Below the pieces are notes generated by a model. That model did no database searches and was not told the DNA's origin. It worked only from the letters and a program-made list of their open reading frames with translations. From CAZCQG01 sp964500775 (GTDB taxonomy: Bacteria > Campylobacterota > Campylobacteria > Campylobacterales > CAZCQG01), in contig CAZCQG010000013.1 of NCBI GenBank assembly GCA_964500775.1, positions 1 to 56,665 of the forward strand: a stretch of 56,665 nt of DNA, given 5' to 3'. This document shows positions 50,186 through 56,665 of this stretch, in pieces. The number at the start of each line of letters is the position of its first letter. Position 1 is the first letter of the stretch. The position numbers were made by a program, and so were the translations under genes.

Positions 50186-50371
50186 TCAGCTACCGTCACC
50201 GCCAAACTCGCAGTCAAAGCCTGATGAATCACATAGCGTAGAGCCTCCATTGGAATCCGAACTGCCGACGCTAGCGTCATCTATTTTATCCTTTAACTTT
50301 AGTTTTCCCGAAAGTATCATTATCAAAAAATAGAAAGAGATGATAAAAGGTATCACAATGAGGTATTCCAA
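50186..50371 (-). CDS. Possible small membrane protein
   Basis: A 61-aa open frame: one hydrophobic helix (IVIPFIISFYFLIMIL) then LKLKDKIDDASVGSSDSNGGSTLC and a tail SSGFDCEFGGDGS. It begins with TTG and no clear ribosome binding site. Small proteins of the form one TM helix plus a Gly/Ser/Asp/Cys tail are known in the phylum, but I cannot identify it. The 280-base interval around it has no other candidate. Confidence 0.4.
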   Translation of the reverse strand: MEYLIVIPFIISFYFLIMILSGKLKLKDKIDDASVGSSDSNGGSTLCDSSGFDCEFGGDGS

Positions 50372-50394
50372 GTTTTTACCGTCTTTGGAGTGTG

Positions 50395-50676
50395 TTAGTA
50401 AACATCTTTTCGATGGGCGATACGGAGTATATGGATGATTAACCGATCATCGATTTTTTCGTAAATAATACGGTAGGTGCGGAGGCGTAATCTAAAATAA
50501 CCCGCATATTCGCCTTTGAGGTATTTTATTTTTCCCGTCTGTATTAAATCGCTTTCATACGCATCGGAAAAGCTTTGGATAAATCTATCCAACTCCTGTA
50601 CGATAAAGAGTTTGGTGTCTAATTCTAGCTTGTCGAGTTCTTTTTTGGCTTTCTTGTGAAACTCTAAAGTGTACAT
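50395..50676 (-). CDS. RelE-type toxin
   Basis: A 93-aa protein: MYTLEFHKKAKKELDKLELDTKLFIVQELDRF, then KIKYLKGEYAGYFRLRLRTYRIIYEKIDDRLIIHILRIAHRKDVY, the RelE superfamily with the RxxY...HRxxVY C-terminal motif. It probably cuts mRNA at the ribosome. The start abuts the antitoxin stop. Confidence 0.92.
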   Translation of the reverse strand: MYTLEFHKKAKKELDKLELDTKLFIVQELDRFIQSFSDAYESDLIQTGKIKYLKGEYAGYFRLRLRTYRIIYEKIDDRLIIHILRIAHRKDVY

Positions 50677-50907
50677 TTAAAGACCCAACTCTTTTTTTAT
50701 CGATTCAAAAGAAACTGTTTTCTCATTTCCCTCCCTAAGCTCTTGTGAACGCTTCTCCGCTATCCGCAAATCCAAATAGTCAAAATAGCGCTCCAACGCA
50801 CCTGCAATAATATGTGATTTTTTTTCTTGAAGTTCGCTAGAGTACTCCGTCAACTCGTCAGAGACGATCTTTGGAAGGGTAATCGTCAATCTTTCGGCAA
50901 CCGCCAT
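50677..50907 (-). CDS. Ribbon-helix-helix antitoxin
   Basis: A 76-aa protein: MAVAERLTITLPKIVSDELTEYSSELQEKKSHIIAGALERYFD, the CopG-like RHH start, with a C-terminal toxin-binding tail. A minus-strand TATAAT (complement of 50937-50942) lies 30 bases before the ATG and contains the 12-base word seen in the 24-bp repeats. AAAGGGAG precedes the start. Confidence 0.87.
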   Translation of the reverse strand: MAVAERLTITLPKIVSDELTEYSSELQEKKSHIIAGALERYFDYLDLRIAEKRSQELREGNEKTVSFESIKKELGL

Positions 50908-50978
50908 AGTATCTCCCTTTGGATGTAGTGTGCATAATTATACTACAAATTGTATGGCGAGGATGGATTATGTGTAAA

Positions 50979-52184
50979 TTACAACATTCCCGCAGGGACG
51001 CAAAAAAGGCGTTCATCAAATTGTAGCACCCGTTCTCCCGTGTATAAGATGATGCCGTATTTGAGATTTTTGCAATTTTCTTGGAGATCAAGGATGTGGC
51101 GGAAATCTTTTTTTGTGATGTTTTTGGCAAATTTTGCTTCTAGCGCTACTATTTCGCCCTCTTTTTCGATGATAAAGTCTATCTCTTTTTTGTCGTGTGT
51201 GCGGTAGTAAAAGAGTTCGATTCCTTCCAAAAAGCTCTTTTGTTTTTGGAGTTCGCCGAAGATAAAGGTCTCAAAGACCGCGCCTAGAAAGGGCGAGGCA
51301 AAAAGGGCTTCCACGCTTTTTATCCCCAGTAGGTGGCAAAGTATCCCCGTGTCGGTAAAGAAGAGCTTTTCGCTTTTGACGAATCGTTTTCCGATATTGG
51401 CGAAATAGGGGCGCACCCTTTTTATCTGATAGACCAACTCCAAAAGCGAGATATAGTTTTCCAGTGTCTTAATATCGAGCGCCGCCTCTTTGGCGAGGTC
51501 GCTTTTATTGAGTATGTTTGCGCTCCTGCTTGCCAGTAGGTGGATGAGTCTTGCAAACTTATCAATGTTTCGGATGTTTTCTATATCGCGGATGTCGCGT
51601 TCTATGTAGGTGGCTATGTAGGAGCTAAGCCAAAGGTATTTCATTTTGGCATCTTCTAGCTTCACCATCTCGGGGTAAAAGCCGTCCAAGATTCGTTGAT
51701 ATATCGCCCCTTCGTCCCGAAATGCCTCTTTCTCCTCGAAAATCGAGCCCTCAAAGAGCGATTCCAAGAACGGCTTTTTTGCCTCGTAAAGTTCCATTTG
51801 CGCTAGCGGTGAGAGCTCAAAAATGGCTATTCTCCCTGCCAAGGTGTCGCTAATATTTTTAAAAGCCATAACGTTTGCCGAACCGGTGAGGATAAATTGT
51901 CCCGCTTTTCGGTCTCTATCTATCGCGATTTTTATAGCGCTAAAAAGTTCAGGTGCTTTTTGTATCTCATCTATAACAATAGGGGTTTTAAGTCCCGCGA
52001 TAAAAAGCTGCGGGTCGTTTTTGGCAAGGTGCAAAGCGGTGATGTCGTCCAATGTGACATAATTTTCCGAAAGCTCCATCGCCAAGGTACTTTTGCCCAC
52101 TTGTCTGGCTCCGGTTATCAGTATAGCGGGAAAATGTTTACAGGCTTTGAGTATGTCGCTTTTTAAGAATCTTTGATAAATCAT
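50979..52184 (-). CDS. AAA_14/DUF4143 ATPase
   Basis: A 401-aa ATPase: Walker A ILITGARQVGKSTLAMEL, Walker B TPIVIDEIQKAPELF, sensor FILTGSANVMAFK, then an HTH-like part and C-terminal DUF4143 (ETFIFGELQKQK, EIDFIIEKEGEIVALEAKFAK), which has the PD-(D/E)XK-like fold. Members are common accessory genes of unknown role. It is a single gene between the RHH module and flhB. Confidence 0.9.
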   Translation of the reverse strand: MIYQRFLKSDILKACKHFPAILITGARQVGKSTLAMELSENYVTLDDITALHLAKNDPQLFIAGLKTPIVIDEIQKAPELFSAIKIAIDRDRKAGQFILTGSANVMAFKNISDTLAGRIAIFELSPLAQMELYEAKKPFLESLFEGSIFEEKEAFRDEGAIYQRILDGFYPEMVKLEDAKMKYLWLSSYIATYIERDIRDIENIRNIDKFARLIHLLASRSANILNKSDLAKEAALDIKTLENYISLLELVYQIKRVRPYFANIGKRFVKSEKLFFTDTGILCHLLGIKSVEALFASPFLGAVFETFIFGELQKQKSFLEGIELFYYRTHDKKEIDFIIEKEGEIVALEAKFAKNITKKDFRHILDLQENCKNLKYGIILYTGERVLQFDERLFCVPAGML

Positions 52185-52256
52185 TTGCTATTCCTATAAA
52201 TTATTGGAATATATTACCATAATTTTTAGGAATAGAAAAATATTCGGCGAAAATTT

Positions 52257-53318
52257 CTAAACATTCTTCCCTTTATTCGCCTTATAGACATACGCTAGCA
52301 CCTCCGCGACGGCTTGAAATAGCTCCTCGGGGATGGTTTTGTCCACGTCCACCATTTTGTAGAGGTCTTGGGCGAGGGGTTTGTTTTGGACGATGAGGAT
52401 GTCGTGTTCTCTGGCTACCTCTTTGATTCTTAGGGCGAGGTGGTCTACCCCTTTGGCGAGGACGCGGGGCGCTCTGTCTTTGAGCTGGTCGTAGCGCAGG
52501 GCGACGGCGTAGTGGGTGGGGTTGGTGACGACTACGTCGGCTTCGGGGATGCTTGACATCATCCGCTTCATCCCCATCTGCATCATCGTTTGGCGGATCT
52601 TTCGTTTTATCTCGGGATTCCCTTCCATCTGCTTGTATTCATCTTTGACCTCTTGTTTGCTCATTCGGAGGCTTTTAAAGTACTGGTAGCGTTTGATAAA
52701 AAGATCGACTGCGGCGAGGATAAAAAAGAGGAGCATCAAGATTCCCACGAGGATGAGAAGCTTGTCCACAAACCAGTGCATTTGGTCGATGAGGGGGAAA
52801 AGCGAGACGGTGGCTAGCTCTTTCATAAAAAGGTAAAAGACGAAAAATCCGACCCCTAAAGCGGCAAAAACCTTCAGTGTGATGATGACGCCATCAAGGA
52901 GTTTTTTGAGTGAAAAGAGATTTTTGAGTCCTGAAACAGGGTTTATTTTTGAGGGTTTGAAGGCAATGGCTTTGGCGGTAAAGAGGAATCCTATCTGCGC
53001 GACATTGCCGATGATACCCGCTACGATGAGCGCTATGGCAAACGGGGCGAGAATCTTGGCGGACTGCAATATCGAGGTGATGGCGATGTTGATGGCAAGC
53101 TCTTTATTGAGCTCTTGCCCGATGAGCGAGACGTAGTATCGGTAGAGATTCATAGCGCTGTCGGTGACGAACGGAAAGAAGATAAAAAGGACTGCAAAAG
53201 CGACTAAAAGCGAGACGAACGAGCTAGTCTCGGGGCTTTTTGGGACGTTGCCCTCTTCTCTAGCTTTTTCGATCTTACGAGGGGAGGCTTCTTCGGTCTT
53301 GTCGGCTTCATCAGCCAT
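52257..53318 (-). CDS. flhB: FlhB, flagellar type III export protein
   Basis: A 353-aa protein: N-terminal EEASPRKIEKAREEGNVPKS, four membrane helices, then the cytoplasmic domain with the autocleavage site NPTH (VVVTNPTHYAVALRYD). It switches export specificity from hook to filament. Start ATG 53318 after AAAGGGG; GTG 53324 is less likely. On the minus strand the structured element at 53372-53483 lies just upstream. Confidence 0.95.
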   Translation of the reverse strand: MADEADKTEEASPRKIEKAREEGNVPKSPETSSFVSLLVAFAVLFIFFPFVTDSAMNLYRYYVSLIGQELNKELAINIAITSILQSAKILAPFAIALIVAGIIGNVAQIGFLFTAKAIAFKPSKINPVSGLKNLFSLKKLLDGVIITLKVFAALGVGFFVFYLFMKELATVSLFPLIDQMHWFVDKLLILVGILMLLFFILAAVDLFIKRYQYFKSLRMSKQEVKDEYKQMEGNPEIKRKIRQTMMQMGMKRMMSSIPEADVVVTNPTHYAVALRYDQLKDRAPRVLAKGVDHLALRIKEVAREHDILIVQNKPLAQDLYKMVDVDKTIPEELFQAVAEVLAYVYKANKGKNV

Positions 53319-53371
53319 ATTCACCCCTTTTTTTTAAAGCGATTCTATCAGATTTACGTTATTATATTATT

Positions 53372-53483
53372 GAACCTTATGAATAGACCGCGCGATACGC
53401 TTTGTCCCGACGGGTCGAAATCTTTGATTTCAGGGCTCCCGTCGTGTGGCAACCGCGAGGAGTGTGGTCTATTCATAAGGTTC
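53372..53483 (-). ncRNA. Structured RNA/cis-element upstream of flhB (copy 2)
   Basis: On the minus strand a perfect 18-bp outer stem (53466-53483 with 53372-53389) encloses a core homologous to 9324-9444: CGC, GG/A loop, TTG-CC, CGACGGG (53438-53444 complement), AGCCCT / GA loop, GAAATC-aaa-GATTTC tip, CCCGTCG, GGACAA, GCG. The outer stem sequence differs entirely from that of copy 1. TAATATAA follows 2 bases after it in the direction of flhB. The element lies in the 201-base gap between divergent flhB and the thioredoxin gene. Confidence 0.72.
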
Positions 53484-53519
53484 TGATAAATTATGACATT
53501 ATGAGAAAGGGTTTGAAAT

Positions 53520-53918
53520 ATGCAAAGATTCCTTATCGGAGTGCTGTTGTTCGGCACTTTGGCATTCGGGTACTCGGCAAAATATACCGATGCGATCGAT
53601 GCGGGACTGGAAAGCGGTAAAGATGTCGTGGTGATGGTGACCACGCAATACTGCCCCTACTGCAAAAGGATGAAAAAAAACGTGATAGCCGACCCCGAAG
53701 TGCAGACATTGCTCGGCGAATATGTATTTGTAGAACTCGATAGGGATAACGACGAGTTTCCCGATGAGCTTTTCTCTCGCTTCGTACCGACGGTCTATAC
53801 CCTCGATCCAAAGACGCAAAAAATCACCAATGAACGCATCGGCTACCAAGAGCTGCGGTTCTTCGTGAAATTTTTAGAAGAATCCAAACTTGAGAAACAA
53901 GAACGTACAAAAAAATAG
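53520..53918 (+). CDS. Periplasmic thioredoxin-fold protein (CPYC)
   Basis: A 132-aa protein with a signal peptide (MQRFLIGVLLFGTLAFGYSA) and thioredoxin-like active site TTQYCPYCKRMKKNV, followed by cis-Pro RFVPTVYTLD. It resembles SoxW or thioredoxin_7 proteins that keep periplasmic cysteines reduced or oxidised. AAAGGG lies upstream of ATG 53520. The next gene starts 9 bases after it, so both are cotranscribed. Confidence 0.88.
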   Translation: MQRFLIGVLLFGTLAFGYSAKYTDAIDAGLESGKDVVVMVTTQYCPYCKRMKKNVIADPEVQTLLGEYVFVELDRDNDEFPDELFSRFVPTVYTLDPKTQKITNERIGYQELRFFVKFLEESKLEKQERTKK

Positions 53919-53926
53919 GAGAGAAA

Positions 53927-54760
53927 ATGTCGCTTAAAAAACTGACTTCGCTTGTGATGCTACTCGCTATGGGTGTGATGACCTATACGGGTTTGATGCT
54001 TTTCATCTCGCCTCCGGGGAGGATAGCCAACTGGGCGGATTGGCGGATTGTGTCCCTTTCAAAAGAGGAGTACGCGGCGGTGCATACCGTATTTATGGTG
54101 TTGTTCGTCGTTGCTTCGATTCTCCATATCTATTTTAATTGGAGACCGATAGTGAGCTATCTCCGAAATAGCGCAAAAACGCTCATAGTTTTTACCAAAG
54201 AGATGGTTGTCGCAAGTGTGCTTTGCGTCGTGATGTTTTTCGGGACGCTTGCAGATTATGCTCCTTTTAGCACTTTTTTGGGATTTGGAGAGGATGTAAA
54301 AGGTTCTTGGGAAGAGGAGTACGGCGAACCCCCGTATAATCACGCCGAACTCTCTAGCTTGGAATCTTTCATCAAAAAGATGGATTTCGACAAAGAGCGT
54401 TCTTTGCAAGCGTTAAAAGACGCGAATTTACGGTACGAATCGACCACGCAAACGCTCAAAGAGATAGCCAAGCTCAACACAAGCAGTCCAAACACTATTT
54501 ATGAGACGATGGAGAAAGCACAAAGCAAAGAGATAGATATGGACGCGATCATACAAAGTGTCGAATCGAGTGAAAAATATATGGGTCTAGGACGGAAAAA
54601 AGTCGCCGACGTAGCGGCGGTAGTGGGACTAAGCGAGACGGAACTTATCGCCAAGCTTAAAAGTATCGGGATAGAGGCAAGTAATGATGAAAAATTTAAA
54701 GAGGTCGCCGAAAAAGCGGGCATGACGCCAAGTGATATTATCGAGAAGCTTGGGCTATAA
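53927..54760 (+). CDS. DUF4405 membrane protein
   Basis: A 277-aa protein with three or four N-terminal membrane helices (about 8-115: VMLLAMGVMTYTGLMLFI, YAAVHTVFMVLFVVASILHIYF, MVVASVLCVVMFFGTLADY) and His in the helices (VHTVF, LHIYF) that could bind haem. The C-terminal soluble part has repeated short helices (LSETELIAKLKSIGIE, MTPSDIIEKLGL). Function unknown; pairing with the thioredoxin suggests periplasmic redox. The stop overlaps that of the convergent MFS gene. Confidence 0.8.
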   Translation: MSLKKLTSLVMLLAMGVMTYTGLMLFISPPGRIANWADWRIVSLSKEEYAAVHTVFMVLFVVASILHIYFNWRPIVSYLRNSAKTLIVFTKEMVVASVLCVVMFFGTLADYAPFSTFLGFGEDVKGSWEEEYGEPPYNHAELSSLESFIKKMDFDKERSLQALKDANLRYESTTQTLKEIAKLNTSSPNTIYETMEKAQSKEIDMDAIIQSVESSEKYMGLGRKKVADVAAVVGLSETELIAKLKSIGIEASNDEKFKEVAEKAGMTPSDIIEKLGL

Positions 54761-55939
54761 AATTCGCTCTTTAAATCTTATGTAGATTCCGCCGACTATC
54801 AAAAATACAACACCGATATATGCGAGGGTGAGGCGCTCACTCGCCCCGCTCTCAAGTAAGAATCCGATAAACACCGAAGAACCTACGGCGACGGAAGTAA
54901 AAAACATATCGTTATACGCTATTACTCTGCCGTAAAACCTGCTCTCTACCCGCTCCTGTATCATCGTCATCGTGTATGCCCAGATGGTGGTGAGGAGCAA
55001 ACCGCTCAAAAATGCTCCGACGAGGCTCATATAAAAATCGTTTGCTAAATACGCCCAAATGAATAAAAACAGCGATTCGACAAGTATGAAATATCCGATC
55101 GTAGTGTCATTGGCATATTTTCCGATAAAGAGCGGCGCTAAAACAGAGGCGAGCGAGCGAGCGGCATTTATGAAACCTATGGCAAGCGGTATGGCGATGA
55201 GGGTAGAGTAGTGATTCTTCGCAAGTAGCGTCACGACGGCATCAAAGAGCGTGGTGGCTATCACGGCGTGTATCGCCATCAGAAAAAGGATTTTTTTCTC
55301 TCCTAAAAGATAAAGAATCCCCTCTTTAAGCATCGCGAAGAATCGCTCTTTGTGGGCTTGTATTTCGGGGATTTGAGCTTTTAAAAGTATCGCTAGACCA
55401 AAAAGATACAATCCTGCATCGATGAGAAATGCCTCTTTAATCCCGAGATAAGCGACGATGATGCCTCCCAAAGCCATCCCCGCGGTGAGACAAAATGAGT
55501 AGACGACGGAGTGAATCTCATTGGCCTGCTTGAGGCTTTCGCCCCCGATGACTTTTGGGAGCAGCGACATAGTAGCGGTAAAGTACATCACTCCGGCACT
55601 ACTGCGTATAAAAAGGAGGATAAGGAGGAGTAAAAAATCCTCTTTCTCCGTCGCACCTAAAAAAGAGAGGGTAGCGAGTATCTCGATACAGAGCAATACG
55701 GGGAGGAGCTTTTGCGGTGGGAATCTATCGGCGAGTATGCCGCTAAAAGGGGAGATGATGATGGAGGGCATCCAAAATATCGCTGCGACAAATCCCATCT
55801 CCAAAGCTCCCGCATCGTTTCGTGCAAGCAGGGTAAAGACCGCTACTTGGGTAAACATCAGCGCGAAATAGTTGATGAGCTGTACGGTACTCAATGCACG
55901 CACGAGAGGGTTTTGTTTGAGTAGCTCGATGTGCGTCAT
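54755..55939 (-). CDS. MFS transporter
   Basis: A 394-aa protein with twelve predicted membrane helices and the DHA/enterobactin-exporter (EntS-like) layout: SGILADRFPPQKLLPVLLC loop between helices 2 and 3. It likely exports a small compound; the substrate is unknown. It lies 16 bases after the rhodanese gene and may be cotranscribed. Confidence 0.88.
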   Translation of the reverse strand: MTHIELLKQNPLVRALSTVQLINYFALMFTQVAVFTLLARNDAGALEMGFVAAIFWMPSIIISPFSGILADRFPPQKLLPVLLCIEILATLSFLGATEKEDFLLLLILLFIRSSAGVMYFTATMSLLPKVIGGESLKQANEIHSVVYSFCLTAGMALGGIIVAYLGIKEAFLIDAGLYLFGLAILLKAQIPEIQAHKERFFAMLKEGILYLLGEKKILFLMAIHAVIATTLFDAVVTLLAKNHYSTLIAIPLAIGFINAARSLASVLAPLFIGKYANDTTIGYFILVESLFLFIWAYLANDFYMSLVGAFLSGLLLTTIWAYTMTMIQERVESRFYGRVIAYNDMFFTSVAVGSSVFIGFLLESGASERLTLAYIGVVFLIVGGIYIRFKERIL

Positions 55940-55955
55940 TTTGAGTTTAAAGGAA

Positions 55956-56351
55956 TCAGTATACTTTTTCTAAAGGCTTGCCGGTGCGTATATAGGATTT
56001 TATTCCGTTTTTGAGATTGTAGACATGCTCAAAACCTCTCTGCTCTAGTGCTCGCGACGCATCTATGCTTCTATTGCCGCTACGGCAGATGATGAGTACT
56101 TTTGTGAGGGAATCTATCCCTTTTTCGTTGAGTGTTTTTACGAATTTATCGACATCAAATTTCCCCGTATAGTCGTGCGAAGTGACTCGCTGACTGCTCG
56201 GTATGACACCGGTCTCTTGCCACTCCCCCTCGGTTCTGACATCCACTAGGACGACTCCTTCGTTCTTGAGTGTTTCTATATCGCCTACGTCTACGTTTTG
56301 GTATCCAAAAAGGGTAGTGAAAAACAGCGTAGCGAGTAGTAATAATCTCAT
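55956..56351 (-). CDS. Periplasmic rhodanese-like protein
   Basis: A 131-aa protein: signal peptide MRLLLLATLFFTTLFGYQN, then VGDIETLKNEGVVLVDVRTEGEW and active-site loop IICRSGNRSIDASRALEQRGF with the catalytic Cys. It may transfer sulfane sulfur, fitting a sulfur-using organism. Overlaps the ferredoxin gene in ATGA form. Confidence 0.9.
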   Translation of the reverse strand: MRLLLLATLFFTTLFGYQNVDVGDIETLKNEGVVLVDVRTEGEWQETGVIPSSQRVTSHDYTGKFDVDKFVKTLNEKGIDSLTKVLIICRSGNRSIDASRALEQRGFEHVYNLKNGIKSYIRTGKPLEKVY

Positions 56352-56665
56352 AATTTATCCTCCAAATCTTTAGCTATTGCAAAAATATCGTCCATTTTTT
56401 CGCTCACGGCACATCTCGAACACAGAGTGCTCTCTTCGCTCGATAAAAAAGCGCATTTGCATACTTTGCACGTATTATATAAAAGGGTGAGTTTATTTAC
56501 CCCTTTTTTCCTCAAAAGTTCATTTGCGGGTAATGCTTCATCGGATTCGATAGCTTTTTTTTTGCAGACATCTTCGCAATTGCCGCATCCCACACATAAA
56601 AATGGATTGAAATCAAGTGTAAACTCGGTATTGCTCTGTCCAATCCGTATCGCTTCGGTAGGGCA
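56348..56665 (-). CDS. 4Fe-4S ferredoxin-type protein (partial, 5' end beyond window)
   Basis: The open frame runs off the right edge: CPTEAIRIG (end of a first cluster motif), then FLCVGCGNCEDVCKKKAIE (second CxxCxxCxxxC) and CKVCKCAFLS with CSRC near the end. It is probably a 2[4Fe-4S] protein with an added Cys-rich tail. GTG at 56593 is not the start, since the frame continues upstream. At least 105 residues are present. It is cotranscribed with the rhodanese. Confidence 0.88.
   Translation of the reverse strand, partial: CPTEAIRIGQSNTEFTLDFNPFLCVGCGNCEDVCKKKAIESDEALPANELLRKKGVNKLTLLYNTCKVCKCAFLSSEESTLCSRCAVSEKMDDIFAIAKDLEDKL

Overview
The window looks like chromosomal DNA of a Campylobacterota (Epsilonproteobacteria) species, most like Sulfuricurvum or Sulfurimonas. 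The evidence is a long minus-strand operon with the gene order typical of that phylum (coaBC, pseB, mrdA, engB, lptA, lptC, kdsC, hisB, rlpA, a LysM transglycosylase, tatD, ribD, rimP, rbfA, infB, ylxR, thrB, tsaB, lpxC, minC), plus flagellar flhB and pseudaminic-acid pseB. The genus is an inference. No tRNA, rRNA, CRISPR array, transposase or phage gene was recognised.

Layout. 1-3521: the N-terminal part of purT (cut by the window edge), a DUF4258/YgiT toxin-antitoxin-like pair and a formate-dehydrogenase-type molybdoenzyme. 3691-13524: a chemosensory operon unlike the usual Campylobacterota set. It has a PAS (Aer-like) sensor, a soluble receptor with two signalling hairpins in tandem, a triple CheW protein, CheB with a receiver domain, CheR, CheY, CheA without a receiver, a STAS protein, a ParA-type ATPase and a cysteine-rich lipoprotein. 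13538-28801: an accessory region with five recognisable toxin-antitoxin modules, a 556-aa unknown protein with a HEPN-like motif, an AAA ATPase with a small partner, two AraC regulators, a self-regulated TetR/HPP pair, a metal efflux protein, and a stretch of decayed gene copies. 28861-50110: a STAS gene, then the roughly 21-kb housekeeping operon for envelope, translation and cofactor synthesis, nearly all of it overlapping or abutting. 50186-56665: another RelE-type module, an AAA_14/DUF4143 ATPase, flhB, a periplasmic thioredoxin, a DUF4405 membrane protein, an MFS transporter, a rhodanese and a partial ferredoxin.

Most striking observation. The gap between cheR and cheY (9324-9444, plus strand) and the region upstream of flhB (53372-53483, minus strand) fold into the same branched hairpin architecture. 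Both share a conserved core, carry compensatory base changes in the helices, have different outer stems, and are followed by the same TAATATAA box. I take this as a candidate undescribed structured RNA or cis-element attached to motility genes. Second-rank candidates are the ATPase plus 145-aa pair (23451-25045), the 556-aa protein lying with a toxin-antitoxin pair between exact 24-bp direct repeats, and two toxin-antitoxin operons whose promoters place the transcript start at or next to the start codon (probable leaderless mRNAs).
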